NCBI GenBank assembly: GCA_963931155.1
Contig: OZ006978.1
Location: 558,001 to 622,000, forward strand
Source: CALXVA01 sp944392465
GTDB lineage: Bacteria > Bacillota > Clostridia > TANB77 > CAG-508
DNA length: 64,000 nt
Direction of reading: 5' to 3'
Positions within the stretch are counted from its first letter, which is position 1. Every line of letters starts with the position of its first letter. The notes beneath the pieces were generated by a model. It was given only the letters and a program-made list of their open reading frames with translations, made no database searches and was not told where the DNA came from. Position numbers and translations under genes: made by a program. Of the stretch, positions 44,969 to 52,487 are shown in pieces.

Positions 44969-45647
44969 TCACTCCTTTAAATTTGTATACAATTTACTAA
45001 AATCATCTTCGCTATATTCTCGTTGACTTACCTCGGTTTTAGTTTGCTTTTTATTGCTTTTCTTAAATTGTTCATCTTCTCTTTCTGCATCAGCAACTGT
45101 TTTTATGCCTTTCTTGCTCCAATTGTTTAAAATGCCTTTTACATACTGAATTGTTCGTATATTAGCTTCTACAGCTTTTTTCATGGCTAGTATGATTAAA
45201 TCCTTTGGCATCTCCTTAGCATAGTCTGATAATGTTTCTAAGCCAAATGGAGTTATTGCTCCAATGTTGTTATTATAAAAATCAATGATTTCTTGTAAAC
45301 CGTCAACACAACTGTCGCTTACATTTTCATTTTCATTTGCATTTACATTAGTATTAACATTTTCATTTACATTTACATTAGTTCCTGTTTTGCTTTTATT
45401 TTGCTTATCGTTTGCTTCTGTTTTGCTTCCGTTTTGCTTTCTTTCCGTTAATATATTTTTGAAAGTTTGCATCCAACTGTGGTTTTACCAATGTAAATAT
45501 TGCTTTTGAAATACCTGTTATGTCTATTTCTTTTTGATTTAGAGCATATTCAGTAATTGCTTTATATACATTTAATTGATCTTGTTCTGGAATCTCTTTT
45601 ATAGCTTCATAAAAGCTTCTGTAAAATATAAAACTGTCTCTCTCCAC
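44969..45647 (-). CDS. Replication initiator (DUF6291 + DnaD-like), read through a CGG +1 site
   Basis: N-terminal DUF6291-like domain (RDSFIFYRSFYEAIKEIPEQDQLNVYKAITEYAL) joined by a charged Asn-rich linker to a DnaD-like C-terminal domain (FYNNNIGAITPFGLETLSDYAKEMPKDLIILAMKKAVEANI). The two halves lie in different frames. In the linker an in-frame CGG at 45431-45429 follows KKAK; skipping C gives KKAKGSKTEAND and joins them, 225 residues. Another CGG triplet 16 bases earlier is out of frame and harmless. Confidence 0.82.
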
Positions 45648-45703
45648 ATGTTTTTCTCCTTTCGTTTAAATTAAAGGAGCTAGTATTGTCTAGCCCCTGT
45701 TGT

Positions 45704-45961
45704 CTATTTAAATATTTTCTTCATTAATTCATCTAATTTCTTTTTCATTTTACTATCAAGTTCTTCTTTATCCGTTAAACCTTGATTGACTGCATATTTT
45801 ATTAGTTCTTCATCTATTTTGTTTTCTCTCAATGAACTTACAAAACAACTTAGAGCTGTTAATAAGCTTGGTGTAGTTCCTGATGCTTTTGTATAATTTT
45901 CTTTTTCATTACATACTATATGTACTTCAAATTCTGGTTTTAATAAATCTTTTATATCCAT
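45704..45961 (-). CDS. Hypothetical phage protein
   Basis: 85 residues; TPSLLTALSCFVSSLRENKIDEELIKYAVNQGL is a common pattern among phage proteins of unknown role near HNH/ninB genes. Confidence 0.55.
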   Translation of the reverse strand: MDIKDLLKPEFEVHIVCNEKENYTKASGTTPSLLTALSCFVSSLRENKIDEELIKYAVNQGLTDKEELDSKMKKKLDELMKKIFK

Positions 45962-46037
45962 CTATTCTTCCTCCTTCACTACTTTAATTTGATATCCTAA
46001 TTCTTACTCTATCTCCTACTTTATATTTCATAAATAA

Positions 46038-46350
46038 TTACTTCCATTTTTTGTAAACTAATTTTGACTTGTCCCATTCTGCTCCATAAATGCCTTTTAA
46101 ATAGTTTTCTATGTATTCTTCATATAATTTAGTGTTTTGTCCAAAATCTTCTTTATAATGACATTCTGGGCACAATGTAACTATATTCTCTTTTATGCCT
46201 AAACCACCGTTGACTTCTTTTTATAAAATGTGCATTTGCACAACTTTTTGGAACCCATTTTCCACAAATTATGCACTGTTGATTATCTCTATTCCATACT
46301 TCCTCTTTTGTTTTTTGAGATATTTCACAAGCTTTACTTCTTTTACTCAT
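46038..46350 (-). CDS. HNH endonuclease read through a CGG +1 site
   Basis: The first frame contains the first zinc pair (QCIICGKW) and ends ...AHFIKRSQ, then CGG at 46209-46207 and nonsense. Skipping C gives SQGGLGIKENIVTLCPECHYKED, the rest of the HNH active site and the second CxxC, ending at 46040. 103 residues. Without the shift the nuclease would lack its catalytic end. Confidence 0.87.
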
Positions 46351-46811
46351 TTCTTATCCCAACTTTCTAGTAAACTATCTATTTCTGCTTCACTCTTTGT
46401 TTCTATGTCTAGTTGCTTACACTCTTGTATAATTAACTCTATAAATCTAGACATTTCCTTTGTGTCATATATAGAACTTCCATAATATGCTAATACGTTT
46501 GTATATCCATTTAATTTACTTTTTGTAGTTTCTGTAATCCAACCTAAACCATTCTTACTCCAAGCTTGTCTAAACTTATTTACTGCTTCATTTTTTATTG
46601 GAATTACTTCATAACTACCTATAACTTGTATTGCATCTCTGTATATTTCTTCTTTTGGTATATGTAACTTATCTTGTAATTTTCCTAATAAAACCCAAGC
46701 ATAAGCATTTGCATCTAGTGACCTTTTTTCTTTATATTCTTTTATTTCGTATTTCTTAGTCTTATCCTGTTTAAATAGATACTGTATTATTTGTTCTATT
46801 GTTCCTATCAT
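46347..46811 (-). CDS. NinB-like recombination protein
   Basis: 154 residues. KRSLDANAYAWVLLGKLQDKLHIPKEEIYRDAIQVIG, FRQAWSKNGLGWITE and LAYYGSSIYDTKEMSRFIE form the familiar pattern of phage NinB-like proteins before an HNH gene. Its start overlaps the HNH end. Confidence 0.7.
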   Translation of the reverse strand: MIGTIEQIIQYLFKQDKTKKYEIKEYKEKRSLDANAYAWVLLGKLQDKLHIPKEEIYRDAIQVIGSYEVIPIKNEAVNKFRQAWSKNGLGWITETTKSKLNGYTNVLAYYGSSIYDTKEMSRFIELIIQECKQLDIETKSEAEIDSLLESWDKK

Positions 46812-46815
46812 TTAA

Positions 46816-47529
46816 TCAGCTCCTATAAGGTTCTCCATCGAATTTACGTCCATCGTTTGTATCTAATTGCTCTTTGTCTGGTAATCCATTTATTGCTTTA
46901 AATATTGATAAATATTGTTCTTTTGTTAAATCTGCCGTATTAGTAATCCCATAATTTTTCTTTAAATTTTCTACTACATTTAGACCTTTTCTCATCATTA
47001 AAGAATAAATTGATTTTGCTTCTGCATCTGTTACTTTATTTGTTGTAATTTGTCCTTTTATTTCCATATCCTCTGGACTTGCATTTTGGTCTGGGTCATC
47101 TCCAGTTATCATTTTGTAAGCCTTTAATAATGCATATTTGTCTGAATAGGTTATTGCCTTGCCAGGAGCTTTATCTTGCGTATCTACTCCGTCTCCATAG
47201 CTTTTTATATCTATAAACTCTTCTGGCTTTTCTATGTTTACAAACCTATATGTAGTCTCTAATCTTAAAAAGATTTGATTTCCTCTCTTTACTTCTCCCT
47301 TAAATTCTTTTTCAGTCTGCAGAATAGAACTATCCACAATTTTTCTGTCATAGGGATAAGAATAAATTCCATATTTTTTTTCTAATTCTTTTACTGCTTT
47401 TAATACATCAGCTTCTCCTACTGCTTTATATTGTGCCTTTCCCTCTCCTACGATTAAATTTTTATTTACATTTCCTATTTCACTTGTGATTGCTAGTAGT
47501 TTTTCAAATATATTTTTTACTTCTGCCAT
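46816..47529 (-). CDS. ERF-family single-strand annealing protein
   Basis: 237 residues. N-terminal ERF pattern: NIFEKLLAITSEIGNVNKNLIVGEGKAQYKAVGEADVLKAV and IKSYGDGVDTQDKAPGKAITYSDKYALLKAYKMITGDDPDQ. It promotes annealing in phage recombination; works with the Gp157-like protein upstream and SSB. Confidence 0.88.
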   Translation of the reverse strand: MAEVKNIFEKLLAITSEIGNVNKNLIVGEGKAQYKAVGEADVLKAVKELEKKYGIYSYPYDRKIVDSSILQTEKEFKGEVKRGNQIFLRLETTYRFVNIEKPEEFIDIKSYGDGVDTQDKAPGKAITYSDKYALLKAYKMITGDDPDQNASPEDMEIKGQITTNKVTDAEAKSIYSLMMRKGLNVVENLKKNYGITNTADLTKEQYLSIFKAINGLPDKEQLDTNDGRKFDGEPYRS

Positions 47530-47540
47530 TTTTCTACCTC

Positions 47541-48044
47541 CTACTTAATCCTTAAACTTGTATTTGTTGTGATAATATTTACACCCTCTGGTATTTCTCC
47601 TGTTTCTTTAAAATTATTTTTTATCTTTGTTTTGTCTATTTTTACTGTTACTATTTCTTGCTTAAATTCACTTGGTATAGCTTCTTCGTTTATTATTTCT
47701 ACACTTGCTGGACTCTTTGCTATACTTAGTGTTCCTAATCCTGTTTCTATCTTTGTTATTCCAAGTCTTTCCATATTCTCTTTTACATATTGTTTAAATT
47801 TATCCAATTTACTTTCTAAAGATTTTCTATTTTCTGCTATTCTTTTTTCTTCTTCTTTCATTGCATTTATTGTTAATTCAATATTCTTTGTGTACCCTAT
47901 AATATTGCTTCCTTTTTCTTGTAATTGAACTGCTAATTCTTCTCCTAATTCGTTATATTCTTCTTCTGTAATAGTTCCTTCTTGTACTTTATCCATTAAA
48001 TCTACAAATTTATTTGTTATATTGTATAAACTTAAATTACTCAT
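47541..48044 (-). CDS. Gp157-like phage protein
   Basis: About 167 residues from ATG 48044; frame open to 48104. MSNLSLYNITNKFVDLMDKV, EELAVQLQEKGSNIIGYTKNIE and VKENMERLGITKIETGLGTLSIAKSPASVEI match the siphovirus Gp157 group. Precedes the ERF gene as usual. Confidence 0.8.
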   Translation of the reverse strand: MSNLSLYNITNKFVDLMDKVQEGTITEEEYNELGEELAVQLQEKGSNIIGYTKNIELTINAMKEEEKRIAENRKSLESKLDKFKQYVKENMERLGITKIETGLGTLSIAKSPASVEIINEEAIPSEFKQEIVTVKIDKTKIKNNFKETGEIPEGVNIITTNTSLRIK

Positions 48045-48078
48045 TTGACTTTCCTTTCTATCTTGTGTATGTATAGCT

Positions 48079-48606
48079 TTATTTATATCTCCAAATATAT
48101 CCACCAGCTGTTTTCTGTTTGTTTCTGCAACAACCTGATATACATGTTCTACCTATGTTTAATGTTTCAGCTGCTTCTTTTACACTCGCCCATTCTTTTA
48201 AAACTTGATTACTTCTTTTATCTATTTGTTGTACGATTTTATTTCTTTTAAAACCATTGTTGTTTGGTTGGTGAGGAAACATTAAATTAACTTTATATGC
48301 ATGTTTTATATTTTGACTAGCTGTAACCCATTCCAAATTATCAATTCTATTATTTAATTTATTCCCATCAATGTGATTTACTTGAGGTAAATTATTCTTG
48401 TTCGGTATAAATGCATTTGCTACTAATCTGTGAATATAGAATATCTTTCCTTGCAAATTAACCACCTTATAACCATCTTTTCCTTTCCTTTTTGAAATAA
48501 TGGCATTTTTTAAAATAATATTATTTTTTAGACTTTTGACCTGCCCTAAATTGCTAATCTGATATTTTCCTTCATACCCTCTTATATCTATCCATATTTC
48601 TTGCAT
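48079..48606 (-). CDS. HNH homing endonuclease (NUMOD4)
   Basis: About 175 residues from ATG 48606 (GGAG upstream); frame open to 48621. NUMOD4 (EIWIDIRGYEGKYQISNLGQVKSL), an HNH core (IHRLVANAFIPNKNNLPQVNHIDGNKLNNRIDNLEWVT), and a C-terminal NUMOD-type HTH. A free-standing homing gene inserted in the early operon. Confidence 0.88.
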   Translation of the reverse strand: MQEIWIDIRGYEGKYQISNLGQVKSLKNNIILKNAIISKRKGKDGYKVVNLQGKIFYIHRLVANAFIPNKNNLPQVNHIDGNKLNNRIDNLEWVTASQNIKHAYKVNLMFPHQPNNNGFKRNKIVQQIDKRSNQVLKEWASVKEAAETLNIGRTCISGCCRNKQKTAGGYIWRYK

Positions 48607-48684
48607 TATTTTTTTCTCCATTGACTTTATTATTTATTTTTGCTATACTTGTAACAAGAGTTCATATATTTGGATTTTTTTGAG

Positions 48685-49011
48685 TTAGTTAATAGTCTGA
48701 TATTCTTTAGCTAACTCTTTAATTTTGTTTAATTGAACTTCTTTATTGTTATAACTATTTCTTTCAGCTTGTTTTATTATCTTGTCAACTATTTCATCTT
48801 TCTGTTCTATCTTTCTGTTTGCTACAGATAAATCAAATCTTAGTTCTTCATTCTCTGCTCTCATTTCTTTGTTTTCGTTGCATACTTGTAAGTTTTCTTC
48901 TTTTTGCTCAGCTATCAATTTATCTCGTTCTTGAATTGGTGGAAGACACATGTAAACTGCTGAAGCTAAGCCAACAAAAATTCCACACAATACTCCAAAT
49001 ATTATTTCCAT
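48685..49011 (-). CDS. Membrane-anchored coiled-coil phage protein
   Basis: 108 residues, one N-terminal transmembrane helix (IFGVLCGIFVGLASAVYMCLP) and a long coiled coil (ERDKLIAEQKEENLQVCNENKEMRAEN). Function unknown. Confidence 0.5.
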   Translation of the reverse strand: MEIIFGVLCGIFVGLASAVYMCLPPIQERDKLIAEQKEENLQVCNENKEMRAENEELRFDLSVANRKIEQKDEIVDKIIKQAERNSYNNKEVQLNKIKELAKEYQTIN

Positions 49012-49025
49012 AGTTCTCTCCTTTC

Positions 49026-49154
49026 TTAAAATAATGCTGTTATATAACCAGCTAAATTACATGCTAGAACTGGTATTCCAAAAAACATTGCTGCTCCAAA
49101 TAAATTACATACTGCTTGTCCTACTTTGCAATATATCTTTTGTTCTTTACTCAT
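49026..49154 (-). CDS. Small membrane phage protein
   Basis: 42 residues: MSKEQKIYCKVGQAVCNLFGAAMFFGIPVLACNLAGYITALF. Hydrophobic, two short helices. Preceded by GGTGAG. Confidence 0.45.
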   Translation of the reverse strand: MSKEQKIYCKVGQAVCNLFGAAMFFGIPVLACNLAGYITALF

Positions 49155-49346
49155 CTAACTCACCTCCTTTAATCCTACGTATTCTAAAAATTTGTTTTTG
49201 AATATAACGTAATTCCACTGTCCAGATTTACTTTCTACTGCTGTTCCAAAATTAAATCGTCCTTGCCTCAATCCAGCTCTTATAAATTCTGCATTTTTAT
49301 GTATTATCTTTCCCGCTTCGGCTGGGGTCATTGTTTCTACTTCCAT
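49155..49346 (-). CDS. Small HTH-like phage protein
   Basis: 63 residues, MTPAEAGKIIHKNAEFIRAGLRQGRFNFG, an excisionase/MerR-like helix-turn-helix common in early phage operons. YVIFKNKFLEYVGL closes it. Confidence 0.55.
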   Translation of the reverse strand: MEVETMTPAEAGKIIHKNAEFIRAGLRQGRFNFGTAVESKSGQWNYVIFKNKFLEYVGLKEVS

Positions 49347-49438
49347 ATTCTTCCCTCCTTTATTTATTAGTTATAATTTTGTATAATTACCTCGAAAGTG
49401 AGGTGATTATTTAACATTTAATTTAAAATTTAATATTG

Positions 49439-49546
49439 TTAATGATTATAGAAATGTAGAAATATAAGTATTCCACTCAAAACTACGTTTATCCATTGAG
49501 TTATTGCTAATATCAGTAATAACTTTTTTCTTTTTTCTCTTTCCAT
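49439..49546 (-). CDS. Small membrane protein
   Basis: 35 residues with LLLILAITQWINVVLSGILIFLHF. Its ribosome site AGGAGGTAA includes the stop of the cro-like gene, so it is translationally coupled. Confidence 0.5.
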   Translation of the reverse strand: MEREKRKKLLLILAITQWINVVLSGILIFLHFYNH

Positions 49547-49550
49547 CCTT

Positions 49551-49808
49551 TTACCTCCTATGTGGTTGTGCTGTGCCTTGTTTCGTTATCTTTTTGTGAA
49601 CAACTCGTATAAAAAAAATATCGTCAAATTGCTTTCCTGTTAATTCACATATTTTTATAGCTATTTTTTCATTTGGATTTCTAACCCCTGTAACTATTGA
49701 GCTTAAATAGGCTTTAGAATATCCTAATTCTTTCGCTCTTGAAGTTATTGTATTTCCTTCGCTTGTCAATATTTCTTTCAAGCCCTGTGGATTTTTAACT
49801 ACTATCAA
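49551..49808 (-). CDS. Cro-like XRE repressor
   Basis: 85 residues; TTG start at 49808 with AGGTG eight bases upstream. HTH: ITSRAKELGYSKAYLSSIVTGVRNPNEKIAIKICELTGK. First gene leftward from the immunity region, opposed to the S24 repressor: the classic early switch. Confidence 0.75.
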   Translation of the reverse strand: MIVVKNPQGLKEILTSEGNTITSRAKELGYSKAYLSSIVTGVRNPNEKIAIKICELTGKQFDDIFFIRVVHKKITKQGTAQPHRR

Positions 49809-49844
49809 TTTTTGTTCACCTCACTTCGTTATCATGTTGTGAAC

Positions 49845-49873
49845 ATTATATATTTAAGTTTCTATTTTGTCAA
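49845..49873 (-). promoter_or_regulatory. Early leftward promoter
   Basis: Minus-strand TTGACA (49873-49868), 17-base spacer, TATAAT (49850-49845): full consensus. It drives the early operon and overlaps operators. Confidence 0.85.
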
Positions 49874-49901
49874 CACTTTTTTTAATTTTTTTCAAAAAAA
49901 G

Positions 49902-49931
49902 TTTTACTTTTGTGAACAACTATGTTATAAT
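49902..49931 (+). promoter_or_regulatory. Repressor promoter
   Basis: TTTTAC/TTTACT near 49902-49908, 17-18 base spacer, TATAAT 49926-49931, overlapped by GTGAACAA operators. Drives the S24 repressor. Confidence 0.6.
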
Positions 49932-49954
49932 GTGAACGAACGGAGGTAATTATT

Positions 49955-50623
49955 ATGCTTTCAAAAGAAGAACTAGGAAAATATTTAAGACAATTACGTG
50001 ACATTAAAGGGTTATCTTTGAGAGAAGTAAATAGATTAACTGATATTTCATATACTCATCTTAATATGATAGAGAATGGAAAAAGGAATGTTACTCCTGC
50101 TCTTTTAAGAAATCTTGCACAACTTTATAATGTAGACTACTTAGACTTATATGAAAAAGCAGGCTATATTGATTTGATAGAAGATGCAAAAAAATCTAAT
50201 ATAAAAACTGATTCGTTAGGTAATCCTGTAGTACCTGTTCCGCTTCTTGGTGTTGTAAAAGCAGGTTATGACTATTTGGCACAGGAAAATTGGATTGGTA
50301 CTGTAGATGTTGAAACTAGCTTAGTTGGAGATGCTAAAGATTATTTTGCATTAAAAGTAAAAGGTGACAGCATGGCTCCTGCTTTTTTAGAAGATGATAT
50401 AGTCATTGTTAAGAAGCAAAATGATTGCGAGAATAACGAATATGCAGTCGTTATTATAAACGGAGATGAAGGAACATTAAAGAAAATAAAGAAGACTGAT
50501 AATGGTATAATATTACAACCTTTAAATCCTGCTTATGGTCCAGTAATGTATACTAAAGAGGAAATGGAAAAAATACCAATTGTAATAGTTGGTGTAGTAA
50601 AACAATTAAAAAGAGAATTTTAA
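49955..50623 (+). CDS. CI-like repressor, HTH plus S24 peptidase
   Basis: 222 residues. XRE HTH (LRQLRDIKGLSLREVNRLTDISYTHLNMIENG) and a LexA/UmuD-type S24 peptidase with Ser in KGDSMAPAFLEDD near residue 130 and Lys in NEYAVVIINGDEGTLKKIKK near 172; PVPLLGVVKAGYDYL holds the Ala-Gly-like cleavage site. RecA-stimulated self-cleavage is expected to induce the prophage. GGAGG six bases upstream. Confidence 0.92.
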   Translation: MLSKEELGKYLRQLRDIKGLSLREVNRLTDISYTHLNMIENGKRNVTPALLRNLAQLYNVDYLDLYEKAGYIDLIEDAKKSNIKTDSLGNPVVPVPLLGVVKAGYDYLAQENWIGTVDVETSLVGDAKDYFALKVKGDSMAPAFLEDDIVIVKKQNDCENNEYAVVIINGDEGTLKKIKKTDNGIILQPLNPAYGPVMYTKEEMEKIPIVIVGVVKQLKREF

Positions 50624-50647
50624 TTTTATATAATAGGGAGGTAGATC

Positions 50648-50905
50648 ATGGATAAATCTAAAATTAACTCAATAGCTCAGTGGTTTAAAGTTACTTCAAC
50701 ATGTATTATAATAATTGGATTTATAGTTATAGCTTTCTGGTTAGTTCATACTTTTTCCGAAACAAATATTACAAAAATCGATTCTTCTTTAACAACATTA
50801 ACTTTTATATGTTATGCTGTTGGAATTGTTGTTATCGCTCTTTTATTTAGAGGAGCTGGAGAAGCTATTCAGCTGTTAGAAGATATTAAAAATAAGATTA
50901 AATAA
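50648..50905 (+). CDS. Small membrane protein downstream of the repressor
   Basis: 85 residues, two transmembrane helices (STCIIIIGFIVIAFWLVH; LTFICYAVGIVVIALLF). Co-transcribed with the repressor, so made in the lysogen; superinfection exclusion is possible. GGGAGG upstream. Confidence 0.55.
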   Translation: MDKSKINSIAQWFKVTSTCIIIIGFIVIAFWLVHTFSETNITKIDSSLTTLTFICYAVGIVVIALLFRGAGEAIQLLEDIKNKIK

Positions 50906-50906
50906 A

Positions 50907-51040
50907 AAAGAATTAGAAAGTGTTTGACTTTTGGCACAGCACAACCACTTTTCTAATTCCGCATCACTATTGAAAGTGACAAGTATATGATAGCAGAGAT
51001 TACTTTCATTTTCAATAGTTTTATAAATAAATTTTATTGA
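50907..51040 (+). other. Two long imperfect hairpins between immunity genes and integrase
   Basis: GAATTAGAAAGTG pairs with CACTTTTCTAATTC; the loop carries GGCACAGCACAACCAC, whose inverted copy ends the cro-like gene (49562-49577). Then ACTATTGAAA pairs with TTTCAATAGT. The first may end the repressor transcript. Confidence 0.45.
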
Positions 51041-51058
51041 AAATGGAGGTAATTTTTT

Positions 51059-52393
51059 ATGAAGAATTTTAAAAGACGTGCTAATGGCAAAGGATGCGCT
51101 GCATTCTTAGGTAATGGGCGCGCAAAACCTTGGGGAGCTAGAGTAACAATAGGAAAAGATCTTAATGGAATTGCTATTAGGCATTTTATTGGCTTCTTTG
51201 AAACAGAACTTGATGCTTTAGTTTGTTTAGAAAATTATCACAAAAATCCAACACCACTTTATATCAAAGAAGATAAATATAATAGAATAGTGACTTTTCC
51301 AAAAATTCCATACCCGCTAGTTCCTGTTATTGACCCTCACAAAGAAATTGTTGAAAAGGTAAAGAAAGATAACTATACTTTTAAACAGTTGTATGAAAAA
51401 TTTAAAGAAGCTAAAATGCTTACAAAAGAAGAAGAGCAACAGGAAAAGAAGTATCATATTAGACCTAAAAATAAACCTTTTGGACGTCATTATTGTCGTG
51501 GATTAGTTACTGCTTTTCACAACTCTACAGCTTTATATGATAGAGTTTATAAAGATTTAAGAGCATCAGATTTTAATAAAGTACTTAAAGAAAGCAAAAA
51601 AGGACCAGACCCACAAAGACAAATGGTTAACTTGTATTTAAACTTAGATAAATTTGCACTTGAAGAAGATATTATAGATAAAGGGTATGCTCAATTTATT
51701 CCTACTATTTCTACTAAAAAAGAAATTAAAAAGGCTAAAAATAAAACTATAGAAAAAGAAAGAGTTTTCTCTTATGAGCAAATTGATTATTTATGGAATT
51801 TTAAACCTCGTAGTAATGGAAGGCAAAAAGAATTACAACAGCAAAGGGAAATGTTTATTAGAGACTTTTGGTTAATGTTACTTTATTCTGGCATGAGAGC
51901 AGATGAACTTCTTTCTGTTTATACAGATAATATATTTTTAGATGATAATTATTTAATTGGAGGATTAAAAACTGAAGCTGGTATAAACAGAACAATACCT
52001 ATACATCCTGCAGTTAAACATCTATTTGAAAAATATTATAATCCAGATAATGAATTTTTATTTATACAACCGAATGGAAATAAAATTGATTATGATTACT
52101 ACTTATATCACTATCAACACAATTTTAGAGATTTACACCCAGAAGTAGGTGGACATACTGCACATGATGCAAGACATACTTTAAGAAATGAATTAAGGAA
52201 ACTAAATGTTAAAGAAATAATAATTAATTCGATAATTGGACACAGTAATGATGATGTGGGAGAAGATATTTATTCACATGTATCAATTGAAGAAAAATTA
52301 GAAGCCATAAAATTAGTAACATATAAAGAAAGAAAAAAACTATATATTTTATCTTCAAATACAGAAAAAGACCTATCTAATGTTCAACGGTAG
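51059..52393 (+). CDS. int: Integrase (tyrosine recombinase)
   Basis: 444 residues. Arm-binding N-terminus (SRRANGKGCAAFLGNGRAKPWGAR-like), SAM-like domain (residues ~115-215), and catalytic domain with Arg in SGMRADELLSV, HDARHTL, GHSNDDVGEDIYSHVSI (His/Tyr). It integrates the phage at the rnj 3' end. The last sense codon is CGG (52388), followed by TAG. Skipping the C changes the end from VQR-stop to VQGR-stop at 52397, so either reading gives a working enzyme. Confidence 0.93.
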   Translation: MKNFKRRANGKGCAAFLGNGRAKPWGARVTIGKDLNGIAIRHFIGFFETELDALVCLENYHKNPTPLYIKEDKYNRIVTFPKIPYPLVPVIDPHKEIVEKVKKDNYTFKQLYEKFKEAKMLTKEEEQQEKKYHIRPKNKPFGRHYCRGLVTAFHNSTALYDRVYKDLRASDFNKVLKESKKGPDPQRQMVNLYLNLDKFALEEDIIDKGYAQFIPTISTKKEIKKAKNKTIEKERVFSYEQIDYLWNFKPRSNGRQKELQQQREMFIRDFWLMLLYSGMRADELLSVYTDNIFLDDNYLIGGLKTEAGINRTIPIHPAVKHLFEKYYNPDNEFLFIQPNGNKIDYDYYLYHYQHNFRDLHPEVGGHTAHDARHTLRNELRKLNVKEIIINSIIGHSNDDVGEDIYSHVSIEEKLEAIKLVTYKERKKLYILSSNTEKDLSNVQR

Positions 52394-52417
52394 GTAACAA
52401 AAGGGTAACAAATTAAT
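52392..52417. promoter_or_regulatory. Probable integrase arm-type site, right
   Basis: GGTAACAAAAGGGTAACAAA-type direct repeat, same orientation as the copy at 16503-16530; abuts the attR core and overlaps the integrase stop. Confidence 0.7.
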
Positions 52418-52487
52418 AATACCAAGGTTTCAAAGCCTTGGTATTACTGCATTTTACTACACTTCCATAATTATTGGTAATATCATA
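52416..52487. other. attR: right attachment core at the RNase J 3' end
   Basis: Matches attL (16321-16392) at 64 of 72 positions with no gap. It supplies the last nine codons, stop and terminator of rnj, so the host gene stays whole after integration. Confidence 0.85.
52421..52446 (-). terminator. RNase J terminator (within attR)
   Basis: ATACCAAGG/CCTTGGTAT stem on the minus strand, followed by TATTAATTTGTT. The attL copy has a different but fully paired stem, a sign of selection on pairing. Confidence 0.65.

Larger units (their letters stand above)
49812..49940. promoter_or_regulatory. Repressor operator region
   Basis: Four near-copies of TTGTGAAC(AA) or its complement lie at 49812-49819, 49837-49845, ~49909-49920 and ~49931-49936, around the two divergent promoters. 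A further TTTTTGTGAACAACT lies inside the cro-like gene near 49592. They are probable repressor sites. Confidence 0.6.

Noticed and set aside
16687..52393. Integrative conjugative element instead of a phage
   Set aside because: Full head, tail and lysis modules are present and no conjugation genes are seen.
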